From assembly GCA_026388985.1 (NCBI GenBank), contig JAPLIS010000010.1, positions 41,753 to 105,752 of the forward strand: 64,000 bases of DNA, given 5' to 3'. Under the pieces are notes generated by a model. It did not search any database. It was given only the letters and a program-made list of their open reading frames with translations, and was not told the origin of the DNA. The DNA comes from Candidatus Babelota bacterium. Lineage in GTDB: Bacteria > Babelota > Babeliae > Babelales > Vermiphilaceae. A program made the translations under genes and the position numbers. Positions 14,865 to 23,802 of this stretch are shown here, piece by piece. Each line of letters begins with the position of its first letter. Within the stretch, counting starts at the first letter, position 1.

Positions 14865-16058
14865 TTACAGAGAAATTTTTGCTATTGATAGAGTTAGCTT
14901 TTTAATAAGATCAGCAACAGATACAAACGTTATGGTTATATCTTCAAAGCGCTTTTCAAATGAAATATCAATATCGGTTGCAACAACCAGATTTTCACCC
15001 TCTTTATAATAAGAGCGAAACATCTGAATATTTTTAACCAGTGAAGCTAACGCCGATTGCCCCATACTTGCTTGCATCACTTTAAACTTACATTCTATGG
15101 CCATAATATCTTTGCTTGTTCTGCTTGGTATCACAAAATCAATTTCATGGCCTTGCTTGTTGCGCCAATAGTTCACAGAACGTGTTTGCAAATGCGCCTG
15201 TATTTCATTGAGTACGCACTGTTCCCACAATAAGCCCACATCTTCTTGCCGCAACTCTCGCCACCCCTTTGCATAACAAACAAACCCCGTATCAAACCCA
15301 TATATTTTAGGGGCCATGATAATTTCATTTGGCTTATGTGTTGAATATGGCCTGATAACATGCACCACAAATGTTTCTTCTAGAATAGCCACATAATTAG
15401 CAATCGTTTGTCTACTTACTTCGCATGGCGCAGTCAGCTTACTGGCTTCAAATTGTCCACCGCTATACGCCAGCAAAAGCTCTGCACATTTTTGAAAAGA
15501 ATAACGTTTATTAACCTGAAAAAGTTCCTGAATATCTTTTGCCCAGTAGGCATCAATCCATTCCCTAAAATCATCTTCTGGTAGCTGTGTGCTGGCAAAA
15601 AAAGAAGGAAAACCTCCAAACAGCAGACGGTGCCGTATGTCTTGATTACCAAAAATACCTAACTCCTGTAACAACATGGGGGTGAGCCACAACTCTTTTT
15701 TACGCCCCGTCAGAGTATCTTTAAACTTTGCACTGGCTCCCAATGTTGAAGATCCAGTCGCAATAATTTTGACTTCAGGATAATGATCTGCGGCCAACTT
15801 TAATACTTCTGATGGATTATCGAGGCGATGAATTTCATCAAGCACAATACGTTTGCCTTTTTGATTCATTAAAAATTCTTCAGGATCATCAAATAATTGC
15901 CGCACACGTGGACGCTCACAATCAAAATAGTCTACATTGGGTAAACTCTGGCACAAGCTTGTTTTGCCCACACGTCGAACACCCATAAGCCATATAATAT
16001 TTTTTTGTAGCCATGCTTTTTCTATGAGCTCTTGCCAATACGGTCGATTTATAAACAT
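14865..16058 (-). CDS. AAA-family ATPase with DUF4143 C-terminal domain
   Basis: 397 aa. It has a Walker A variant GVRRVGKTSL at about residues 26-35, Walker B RIVLDEIHRL at about 70-79, and a sensor-like IIATGSST. The C-terminal DUF4143 domain contains the PD-(D/E)XK-like segment GHEIDFVIPS...AIECK at about 300-330. Such ATPases are very common in host-associated and uncultured bacteria and their role is unknown; some resemble toxin-antitoxin or defence modules. A second copy at 25858-27189 is a pseudogene. No partner gene is adjacent. Confidence 0.85.
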   Translation of the reverse strand: MFINRPYWQELIEKAWLQKNIIWLMGVRRVGKTSLCQSLPNVDYFDCERPRVRQLFDDPEEFLMNQKGKRIVLDEIHRLDNPSEVLKLAADHYPEVKIIATGSSTLGASAKFKDTLTGRKKELWLTPMLLQELGIFGNQDIRHRLLFGGFPSFFASTQLPEDDFREWIDAYWAKDIQELFQVNKRYSFQKCAELLLAYSGGQFEASKLTAPCEVSRQTIANYVAILEETFVVHVIRPYSTHKPNEIIMAPKIYGFDTGFVCYAKGWRELRQEDVGLLWEQCVLNEIQAHLQTRSVNYWRNKQGHEIDFVIPSRTSKDIMAIECKFKVMQASMGQSALASLVKNIQMFRSYYKEGENLVVATDIDISFEKRFEDITITFVSVADLIKKLTLSIAKISL

Positions 16059-16212
16059 ATCTATGTACCCCTACCTAGTAACACCCTATTAAAACGTAAT
16101 GTAAAGTCAACTTAACACATGGCGTTACCAAACGCAAACAGACTTTACACCCGGTGATACATTATTGGTAATTCAGGCATATAATACATCAAAAGCTTTT
16201 AATAATATATGT

Positions 16213-18003
16213 TTACATAGTCGTGCAACAAAAAGGCTTACAATCCTCATTACTACGTCCTAAAATAACAGCTTTTTCTTTTTCTTCTTTGTTATGAGCC
16301 CAAGCAGGCTCTAACAATGCCTCTATATGCTGCCAATGTTCATTAAATAACCATTGTGCATTTTGTATCTCATCATGATCCTGCACACCTTGATCATCAC
16401 CATCATCAGAATCAGCAGCCGCCGATACCACTCCGTGTGGTTGTGGCTCATCAATTAATGGGTAAAATGAATCAAGAGACAAGCTTTTATGGTCTTTGTG
16501 GCGCGAAAACCATGCCCTAACCAAGATTTTTTTGCCCTTAATCTGAATAAAAGTATCTAAGAAAAAATGACCACCATTATCAACAATATCTTCTAGGCTT
16601 TTATGCTTCATTTCTACTAGATATCCATCATTCAGGATTCCATCAATTAACAATCCCAAGCAACATTCAATGTTGACTTTTTGCACATCTTGAGAGCCAA
16701 TGACACTTTCTTTAAAAATAGTTTTAACAAAATCAATACTATCGCTTTTAACTCTTAAATATTTTTTATGGGTGAAAAACACTTGCTTAGCGCATGACAA
16801 ATAACTTTTTAACGCTGCTTGCAATTGGAACTTTGCTTTCCTGATTTCTTGCACAGCTTTGTTTTTAGAATCATGATTCTTGTCGCTTTGATCGTGAGCG
16901 AGACTCTTTTTTTCCACTCCCCCTCCTAACTGCAATCTGCGAGTAAAAAATTTCATGCTGCCCAGCGCTTGGGCAACATGTGGCAGCACTTTTGTTGATT
17001 TTTCACCACGAATCTTATGAAGACACTTACGAATAGTAACAACATTCAAATCAATCTGCTCAGAACCCAGACCAACCTTTTGCTGAGCACCCCTCATACC
17101 CTCAAAATCAACGTCAATACAACAGCCAACAGCAAATAAATCATTAAATGCTCTCTCAACGTTATTCAATTTATTACTAAAATCGTTAATAAAAGATTCA
17201 AAAAATATATTAAAAGACGCGTCTTGAGTGTTTTGACATACAACGTTTTCTGTTTTTTCGTCTATCATTACACTGTTCCAGGCCGCCTCGAATTGACCAT
17301 ACTCATCAGCGCACTTTCTTTGCGCTTCTTGCCATGAATCTACCTTTGCTAACTTAAATAGTAGTATCTGTCTTTTTATATTTGACAGCATATAGTCGCT
17401 GTATCGTTGATCTTGACACACTCTTTCTAGACTACTATTTAAATCGTTTAAAGTAAGAATTCCGTTCTTATGCCCTAACGGTGGCATTACGAATATATCA
17501 ACCCCGAAACCAGAATACAAACACTCTCTATTGTGTTCATTATTATAAAAATGGCCTCCAGATACAAGTCCATCTCTAATGTCACCTTTTAAATGGTTTT
17601 TAAATAGTTCATCGCCTGCTTGGTCAAAATAAACGTTAGATACAAGACTTTGAGCAAAAGCAGCCTGCTTATTGTAAGCCTTGCATGTATCAAGCTTTTG
17701 ATTTATTGCTTGCTTAAAGCTCAAAGAATAGTCTACTGCTGCTTTTGGTATGGGTCTTGCCTCTTTTGCTGCTTGTTCTTGATACCATAGTAATGCTTTT
17801 TTTTCTGCTTGATCTGGTGCGCACCAGTGCTGCATTCTTACACCCTCAATGGCCTTTGATGCTGACCTACTATCTGCAGCCTTTTTATGTTGTTCTGGCT
17901 CTATAGGTGCATACTCTGCTGAAGGAAACATACAAATCGTTTGCATAACCAAAAAGGCACCCAATAATACCTTATGTAGGATTTTTTGCACCCTACTTTT
18001 CAT
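16213..18003 (-). CDS. Large secreted protein of unknown function
   Basis: 596 aa from the ATG at 18003, which has GGAG eight bases upstream; the ATG four codons earlier has no site. A signal peptide spans about residues 1-25 (LLGAFLVMQTICMFPSAEYA). The body is helical. Two segments contain GGHF: one at about residue 140 (DGLVSGGHFYNNEH), one at about 480 (DIVDNGGHFFLD). The second precedes a beta-rich VRAWFSRHKDHKS segment, so a duplicated or toxin-like fold is possible but unproven. An acidic Asp-rich linker lies near 540. It has no recognised family. Confidence 0.65.
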   Translation of the reverse strand: MKSRVQKILHKVLLGAFLVMQTICMFPSAEYAPIEPEQHKKAADSRSASKAIEGVRMQHWCAPDQAEKKALLWYQEQAAKEARPIPKAAVDYSLSFKQAINQKLDTCKAYNKQAAFAQSLVSNVYFDQAGDELFKNHLKGDIRDGLVSGGHFYNNEHNRECLYSGFGVDIFVMPPLGHKNGILTLNDLNSSLERVCQDQRYSDYMLSNIKRQILLFKLAKVDSWQEAQRKCADEYGQFEAAWNSVMIDEKTENVVCQNTQDASFNIFFESFINDFSNKLNNVERAFNDLFAVGCCIDVDFEGMRGAQQKVGLGSEQIDLNVVTIRKCLHKIRGEKSTKVLPHVAQALGSMKFFTRRLQLGGGVEKKSLAHDQSDKNHDSKNKAVQEIRKAKFQLQAALKSYLSCAKQVFFTHKKYLRVKSDSIDFVKTIFKESVIGSQDVQKVNIECCLGLLIDGILNDGYLVEMKHKSLEDIVDNGGHFFLDTFIQIKGKKILVRAWFSRHKDHKSLSLDSFYPLIDEPQPHGVVSAAADSDDGDDQGVQDHDEIQNAQWLFNEHWQHIEALLEPAWAHNKEEKEKAVILGRSNEDCKPFCCTTM

Positions 18004-18108
18004 AATAAACTCCATTTTGTCTGCTAAAAAATTAAACTATACTTATCTAATAATACATAAATATAAAAACATGCCAATAAGTATTATAGCAGCTTAAATA
18101 CATACAGG

Positions 18109-18154
18109 GCAAAAAAACTATATCAGCCTGGATTCAGCTGCATATAGTTTTTGC
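18109..18154 (-). terminator. Possible terminator downstream of the WD40 gene
   Basis: GCAAAAACTATAT pairs with ATATAGTTTTTTTGC on the minus strand, with an 18-base loop containing CAGC..GCTG. It lies 56 bases beyond the stop at 18210. The tract of T's is inside the stem. Confidence 0.45.
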
Positions 18155-18209
18155 TTGGTGGGTACTAGTAGCCGGATAAAGTAATAAATGGTAGAAGCAA
18201 ATATACGTA

Positions 18210-19283
18210 TTATTGTTTACTATAAAGACACATCGTTTTATCGCCAGAGCCTGACACCAGGTAATTACCATCTGATGAATAACATACAGCATTGATACAA
18301 CCAGTGTGTTCCGACAACCATTGCTTGTGCTGCCCTTCTTGAATTGAATATAACGCAATTGAAGTACGTTGAGTTAATGCCACCTGCTCTCCATCTTCAC
18401 TAACAGCTACCTTGTGAACAGGCACAGACTTATTAAACATGGTTACATTTTTAATATCCAAACGTGGCAACCATGTTCTTTTATCCCACACTATTGCCAG
18501 CTCATCATGTGAACCAGATACAATTTCTCCCCTGGGATCATTAAAACAGACTGTATTAACGGCTGCTTTATGCTTGTCTAATTTTTGCACTGGCCCTTTT
18601 GCGCGTCTATCCCAAACCCTTACTGTAGAATCAGCACACCCTGACAGTAATAGATTGCCACTGCTATCATAGTCAATAGAATTTACATAGGTAGCTGAAT
18701 GCACAATAGGCTCAAGCGGCGTACTGGTTTCTAAATCAAGAAAATTAACTACCCCATTAGTTGTTCCTACGGCAACCGTATTACCCTGAGGGTTAAAAAC
18801 TATAGAAAGAAGAGTGCTTTCAGCACGCAATAATTCTTTTCCACTCTCACCAACCTTATTCCCTCGATTATCAAATAGATACAAAAGACCCGCTTTACCT
18901 CCAGCCGCTAACAATGACCCATCTTTTTTAAGAGCAACAGCATACATATTGCGAGCATCTTTATAGATCTCTCTAGAACACGGTTTACTTTTTAAATCTG
19001 ACCATAAACGAACAGTGTTATCAGTTGACGCTGAAACGAGTCTAGTATTATCAGCACTGAGCGCAACAGAAGTAATTGCTCCTGCATGACCTTTAAGATC
19101 TAAACATTTTTCATATTGACTATTGCCACATTCATTACCATAATACCCTGAAACTATAGAAGCTGTATCTCCACACAATACTTGTCTTAAATGCGATGTA
19201 ACTTTTTCATGCTCAGCTGCTGCATTCATTAAATTAAAAGCACCTAAAAACAAATAACACATATTCTTATACACTTTGTTCAT
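18210..19283 (-). CDS. Secreted WD40-repeat protein
   Basis: 357 aa from the ATG at 19283 (AAGG ahead). A hydrophobic segment at about residues 7-22 suggests a signal peptide. After a short helix (HLRQVLCGDTASIVSGYY, 31-48) come about six or seven WD40 blades. The clearest are GHAGAITSVALSADNTRLVS..TVRLWS, VNSIDYDSSGNLLLSG..TVRVWD, VNTVCFNDPRGEIVSG..AIVWD and INAVCYSSDGNYLVSGSGDKTM. WD40 propellers scaffold protein interactions and are much commoner in eukaryotes. The short leading helix is weakly F-box-like and resembles segments in the neighbouring ankyrin proteins. It may act in the periplasm or be delivered to a host. Confidence 0.85.
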   Translation of the reverse strand: MNKVYKNMCYLFLGAFNLMNAAAEHEKVTSHLRQVLCGDTASIVSGYYGNECGNSQYEKCLDLKGHAGAITSVALSADNTRLVSASTDNTVRLWSDLKSKPCSREIYKDARNMYAVALKKDGSLLAAGGKAGLLYLFDNRGNKVGESGKELLRAESTLLSIVFNPQGNTVAVGTTNGVVNFLDLETSTPLEPIVHSATYVNSIDYDSSGNLLLSGCADSTVRVWDRRAKGPVQKLDKHKAAVNTVCFNDPRGEIVSGSHDELAIVWDKRTWLPRLDIKNVTMFNKSVPVHKVAVSEDGEQVALTQRTSIALYSIQEGQHKQWLSEHTGCINAVCYSSDGNYLVSGSGDKTMCLYSKQ

Positions 19284-19344
19284 CTGAAACCTTGGTCTAT
19301 ACTTTAAACACATAAAAACTATTTTTCTCTATTTAACTTAACCA

Positions 19345-20727
19345 TTAAGCTTCTTCTTTCTCTATTTGTTCAAAAAAAGAAAACCCAGCTGCCAACATGA
19401 TAGGTGTTGCAATAGTAGTAAGTACAATAACCACTACCGCAATAACATAAATATCAGCAGTAATAATGCGAGAACCATGTAAAATAGTTGCTATAACTAA
19501 GCCAACTTCACCACGAGCAACCATAGCTGATCCAAACAAATACCCCTCCCGCAGTGTCCACCGCTCTGCCGATAGTGCACATCGATTACTCAGCCAGGTA
19601 GATATAAAGCACGCGATTAGCTTTGAAACTATAGCAAGAAACAATAAAATACACACCAAAACCCAATCGAAGGTGCGCAATAGACATATATTTACTTGCA
19701 ATCCTATTGAACCTAAAAAAACAGGAAGCAAAATCGCATTCACAAAGGGAGCGATAACTTTTTCTGCCTGATGCTGCTCATCTCCCATGCGGTGAAAAAG
19801 CCCGGCAAAATAGGCTCCGGTAATACCGGCCAACCCCCCAAAAAGCTCCGCAAACCCAAAATAAAGCAACATCACGCCTGTGGCAACAGGTGCCAACAAA
19901 TAATTATAGTGACTCGTGCTCAGCCAGCGGACACAAGGCCGTACAATCCAATAACCAAACCCCATTAAGAATAATAAAGAAAAAAACAAATAGGCCAATG
20001 ATTGTATAATTGAAAGCCTATGCCCAGACTCTATTGCCTGCGTAACCCCAGCAAAAAAACCTGATTGAACAGTCAAAAAAAACAAAGAAAGAAAAAGGAC
20101 TGCAACAATATCATCTACAACCGCCGCCCCTAAAGTCGCTTTTGAACTTTTTAAATGCATTTTACGAGCCGCATACAGCATAGCAACCGGAATAGATACA
20201 CTGGTGGCTGAAAAAATCAATCCTAACCCAATAGCCTCAATCATGCTACAGGTATAACCAGGGACTGCATATAAAAGCAAACCCCCTATCATAGCAACGG
20301 GCAGTACCGCCCCTAACACGCCAGCTGTTACCGCTATAAAACCCACTTTGGCCATATCGTGCAGATCAGTCTCATGCCCAGCAAGCCAGAGCAAATAAGA
20401 AACAGTAAATGTTGAAGAAATAAGCAGCAATGCAAATATAAAAAGATCTGAAGATATAATCGAATAATTGGCACCAGAGACAGAATCAAACATAGTCAGC
20501 GGTTGAGCAAAAAAAGACCAGTGCGCTATATCTATACAAGATGGGCCAAGCAACATACCTCCCACTATCTGACCAGCTATAAATGGTAATCCCAAAAATT
20601 TGTTTAATATTTTACCAACCACCAGTGTCCAGACCAAAATAGATACAAAAAAAAGCCCAAAATGGGCAATAAATGCTGCACTCAGGCCAGTGTTTTGTAA
20701 TAATTCTGCAGGGATACTTAACGACAT
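19345..20727 (-). CDS. Cation:proton antiporter, CPA2 (KefB/NapA-like) family
   Basis: 460 aa with about 12-13 membrane segments. Family features are GLPFIAGQIVGGMLLGP near residue 47, the unwound-helix phrase SATSVSIPVAML, and the carboxylate pair DD in AAVVDDIVAV, typical of electrogenic Na+/H+ exchange. There is no C-terminal TrkA-N/RCK domain, so it is shorter than KefB or KefC. AAGGA lies before the ATG. It probably serves sodium or pH homeostasis at the inner membrane. Confidence 0.88.
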   Translation of the reverse strand: MSLSIPAELLQNTGLSAAFIAHFGLFFVSILVWTLVVGKILNKFLGLPFIAGQIVGGMLLGPSCIDIAHWSFFAQPLTMFDSVSGANYSIISSDLFIFALLLISSTFTVSYLLWLAGHETDLHDMAKVGFIAVTAGVLGAVLPVAMIGGLLLYAVPGYTCSMIEAIGLGLIFSATSVSIPVAMLYAARKMHLKSSKATLGAAVVDDIVAVLFLSLFFLTVQSGFFAGVTQAIESGHRLSIIQSLAYLFFSLLFLMGFGYWIVRPCVRWLSTSHYNYLLAPVATGVMLLYFGFAELFGGLAGITGAYFAGLFHRMGDEQHQAEKVIAPFVNAILLPVFLGSIGLQVNICLLRTFDWVLVCILLFLAIVSKLIACFISTWLSNRCALSAERWTLREGYLFGSAMVARGEVGLVIATILHGSRIITADIYVIAVVVIVLTTIATPIMLAAGFSFFEQIEKEEA

Positions 20728-20928
20728 CTTTATCCTTAATTCTCTTATTGAGCTTATTATAATTACTTTTTACGCTTATATTTAATGTATTTAGGTTTAT
20801 ATTTAATGTATTAATGTACTTTTTAACGCATAAATATAATCATACACTGAGTTTTACCCCAAAGACAAGCCCTAACATGCTTTTAGTTCTATTACTACAC
20901 TAAAGATCTCCATTAAAGATCTCTATTG
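20728..20928. other. Intergenic region with short AT-rich direct repeats
   Basis: TTATATTTAATGTATT occurs twice (about 20776-20810), and AAAGATCTC[CT]ATT occurs twice (20902-20927) just before the promoter of the next gene. No gene or RNA was recognised. Confidence 0.5.
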
Positions 20929-20958
20929 TTGACTTTGCTATTTGAAATTATTTATGAT
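20929..20958 (+). promoter_or_regulatory. Promoter P1 of the EEP-NZF gene, with spacer motif CTATTTGAA
   Basis: -35 TTGACT, an 18-base spacer, -10 TATGAT, 78 bases before the ATG. The spacer contains CTATTTGAA, also found within the spacers of the promoters at 34445-34474 and 57495-57524. Confidence 0.65.
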
Positions 20959-21036
20959 AATAGCATGCACTGTTTGCAAGGAGCTCAAACCAGGCACAAT
21001 ACAAATAAAAAAAAGCTTCAAAAAAAAGGAGTTCTC

Positions 21037-22998
21037 ATGTTACAAGAAACCAAAAAAAATTCACACTATCTGATACAGACCATCATTTCACTAGGGATCC
21101 TCATAGGGTTTATTGGCACACCAATCCCATCACGAGCTGCGGCTCTTGATGAGCGCATTGCTGTTCAACAACAATTCTTAAAGCCCTCTGGATTAAATCA
21201 AGGTGGCCAAAAAACATTTTGGCTTTCAACAGGTCAAGGGGCAACAAGCGACTTTGCTCTTATAGCTCTGAATCACCCTCAACTAGATAATATACCCAGA
21301 CTAGATCCTGACACTCTAGAAGCTAACTTTAGCTATGTATCAGATTATTTGCACCCAAAAACTATCACTTACTTTAAACTCCCTGCCGGTCTTTATTTCT
21401 GGCAATCAGGGACGTTGCAAGTAAGGCCACATGAAAAAATAACCTATCAATCAAACAAAAAAACACAATGCTTTGCTCAAGTTATAAAAGGCACAGTATC
21501 AGATAAATGCTTTGATGCAACAAGAAATCCCTTTGCATTAGGCCAAAACAGTCAAGCACGAGCAGCTACCATAGCTCATAACCAGAATCCCGCCTTGATA
21601 CCTTTACACCCCTTTGATGATGATACCTGGGGAGCTATAATCACCGGAAAACCTGCAGTAGCAATCGGCAGACCTGCTGTGCCTGCTTATGCAGCAGCAA
21701 AACCTGCTTATGCAGCAGCGCCTCTATTTGCAGTAGCTCAAGCTGTCGCTCTGCCACAGGGCCTAACTATTTCAATAGCATCATCAAATGTTATGTCTCA
21801 AGGGCAATATGAACATGATTTCCCTGCTCTAGTCAAAGCCTCTCACATGCTGCCACTACAAGAAAGAACTTCCCTTTTTCAGGCTGCATTCAAAGACCCT
21901 AAACAATTAGCTAATAAAGATTTTGTGATGCTCCAAGAATTTGGCCTTGGCATGAGAGATAAAGATATAGCTCTTGAACAAGTTTCTGCAGCAAACGTAC
22001 GCAGCCTAAAATTTGCTCTCGCACAAGTACCAGAGTATGAATCGGTAGCAAAAGTAGCAAATTCGCCAGGAATTGTTGACCTTTTATTCAACAAACAAAA
22101 ATATGACCAGTTAGAAACACTTAAAGCTAATGGAATATCTGCTGGCCGCTACCTAGGAGGCGTATTCCAATTAAAACAACATCGACAAGTAAAAATTGGC
22201 GTCGTGTGTGCCCATATTCAATATGGCCCTAAAGGCGCATCACAGATAAGAGATCTCATAAAAGACATTGATACAGCCACTCAATATCATCCAGACATTG
22301 CTGGATGGATTGTTGCAGGCGATTATAACATCGACTATAACAACCCCGCAAAAGACTTAAGAGGGATGACAGGCGCAAGATTTCAGGATGTTGCTGTAGG
22401 AACAAATGGTGCCGGTGGACGTTTAACCGCCTTGGGCAAAGTACAACAAAAAGGTGGCAAACATGCTCCGTGGAACGTAAGCCCAGAAGGCATTGACTAT
22501 ATATGGTATCGTGGCAACCTACAACCTACTGCTACCGGTATATATCCTGCCGTTGCAGATCAAAACAAACGATTGTTAACCGGAGGTAATATCAAACCAG
22601 ATGGCACTCATGGCAATGATAGCAGACGGGACTTTTTCTCTGACCATGCTATAGTATCTGCAACATTTGCTGTTGGTGGCCCTCAAATGCCACAACAGCC
22701 TGTTCAACAACAACCTGCTCTCGGATATGCTGGTGCTGGGCATGCAAAGCCTAAAGCACAAGTCATTGCATGCCCCTTATGTACTTTTGAAAACCCAATG
22801 AGATCAACGAAATGCGAAATCTGTGATACACCATTAGCGGCTGCACCTCGCGCTCAAATGCCACAACAGCCTGTTCAACAACCTGGAAGATCTGCTGCCG
22901 CTCAAGATGATGATTCTTGGTTTAAAGAGTATGGTGACCAAGCCAATCGAGAAGCAGCTGATTGGCAAGTTTATAATGCAGATGAATGGGAACAGTAA
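21037..22998 (+). CDS. Secreted endonuclease/exonuclease/phosphatase-fold protein with NZF-type zinc finger
   Basis: 653 aa from the ATG preceded by AAAGGAG; a longer reading frame lacks a site. It has a signal peptide at about 8-35 (ending SRAAA), an unrecognised N-terminal domain at about 45-220, and an Ala/Pro-rich linker. An EEP domain follows at about 245-550, with Glu301 in MLQEFG, Asp429/Asn431 in AGDYNID, DYIWY, and Asp536/His537 in FFSDHA, the catalytic set of DNase I-like hydrolases. A zinc finger CPLCTFENPMRSTKCEIC (Cys579, 582, 593, 596) is flanked by repeated QMPQQPVQQ linkers. The finger has the Thr-Phe pair that binds ubiquitin in NZF domains. It is a predicted host-directed effector; the substrate (nucleic acid, phosphoinositide or other) is unknown. 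Confidence 0.8.
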   Translation: MLQETKKNSHYLIQTIISLGILIGFIGTPIPSRAAALDERIAVQQQFLKPSGLNQGGQKTFWLSTGQGATSDFALIALNHPQLDNIPRLDPDTLEANFSYVSDYLHPKTITYFKLPAGLYFWQSGTLQVRPHEKITYQSNKKTQCFAQVIKGTVSDKCFDATRNPFALGQNSQARAATIAHNQNPALIPLHPFDDDTWGAIITGKPAVAIGRPAVPAYAAAKPAYAAAPLFAVAQAVALPQGLTISIASSNVMSQGQYEHDFPALVKASHMLPLQERTSLFQAAFKDPKQLANKDFVMLQEFGLGMRDKDIALEQVSAANVRSLKFALAQVPEYESVAKVANSPGIVDLLFNKQKYDQLETLKANGISAGRYLGGVFQLKQHRQVKIGVVCAHIQYGPKGASQIRDLIKDIDTATQYHPDIAGWIVAGDYNIDYNNPAKDLRGMTGARFQDVAVGTNGAGGRLTALGKVQQKGGKHAPWNVSPEGIDYIWYRGNLQPTATGIYPAVADQNKRLLTGGNIKPDGTHGNDSRRDFFSDHAIVSATFAVGGPQMPQQPVQQQPALGYAGAGHAKPKAQVIACPLCTFENPMRSTKCEICDTPLAAAPRAQMPQQPVQQPGRSAAAQDDDSWFKEYGDQANREAADWQVYNADEWEQ

Positions 22999-23044
22999 TT
23001 CATCTGCATGAAACAACCAATAAAAAAACATATAATAACCTATA

Positions 23045-23084
23045 GAGGGAGAAAGATTACGTTTATGTGTAACCTTTCTCCCTC
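23045..23084 (+). terminator. Hairpin terminator after the EEP-NZF gene
   Basis: GAGGGAGAAAGATTAC pairs with GTAACCTTTCTCCCTC (one mismatch), loop 8 bases. No T tract follows, so it may be a processing or weak termination structure. Confidence 0.55.
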
Positions 23085-23105
23085 AAAGTAAACAAGAGAA
23101 AAAGT

Positions 23106-23528
23106 ATGAAAGACGAAATAGTTATAAAAAATGGCATACTAATACCCGCACATGAAGTTATCTTTACTGCCAGTAGAGCTGGGGGACCTGGCGGGCAGCA
23201 TGTCAATAAAACCAGCACCAGGATTACACTTCGCTGGAATATTACAACTACTCACGCGCTTTCAGAAGAACAAAAAGCACTTATTATGATAGCGTTAGCA
23301 TCAGAACTCACCACTGAAGGTGATATTATTATTCACAATAGCGCTTCTCGCAGCCAGCAACAGAACAAAAAAAATGCTATCGATGTGTTAAGAAATAAAA
23401 TAAAAAGAGCCCTGTATGTCCCCAAAAAACGTACCGCAACTAAAATACCTAAACAGGCTAAAGAAAAGCGGTTGCAACAAAAAAAGCAGCATAGCTTGAT
23501 CAAAAAAATGCGAAAAGTAGACCCTTAA
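23106..23528 (+). CDS. arfB: Ribosome-rescue peptidyl-tRNA hydrolase ArfB
   Basis: 140 aa. It has the catalytic GGQ in RAGGPGGQHVNKTSTRITL (about residues 24-42), followed by a basic C-terminal tail (KKRTATKIPKQ..., LIKKMRK) that in ArfB/YaeJ enters the empty mRNA channel. It releases peptides from ribosomes stalled at mRNA ends. The length equals the family's usual 135-140 aa, and it lacks the codon-recognition domain of RF1/RF2. No ssrA gene was seen in the window. Confidence 0.93.
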   Translation: MKDEIVIKNGILIPAHEVIFTASRAGGPGGQHVNKTSTRITLRWNITTTHALSEEQKALIMIALASELTTEGDIIIHNSASRSQQQNKKNAIDVLRNKIKRALYVPKKRTATKIPKQAKEKRLQQKKQHSLIKKMRKVDP

Positions 23529-23731
23529 ATGCACCTATTATGCCTTACTTTAAAAGCACTGCCATATAACTTTTCACTTTAATCCAAATCTTGTCTTGAT
23601 CTACCAATACTAGGACTAGCAAATCAATAAATACTAACCAAATACCCCTTTTAGTTCAAAATCAACCCTGCTTTCAATTAAATGTTACTATGTAAATTAA
23701 TTTTCACTTGGACAAAAAAAACCAAGCCTAA

Positions 23732-23759
23732 TTGACTTTGTTTGTCAAAAATATATAAT
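23732..23759 (+). promoter_or_regulatory. Promoter of the 471-aa gene
   Basis: TTGACT, 16-base spacer, TATAAT; the ATG follows 43 bases later after AGGGGT. It lacks the CTATTTGAA core of promoters P1-P3. Confidence 0.6.
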
Positions 23760-23802
23760 AAAATTATTAACAGTCAAAAACAATCAGTTTTTAGGGGTTT
23801 TT

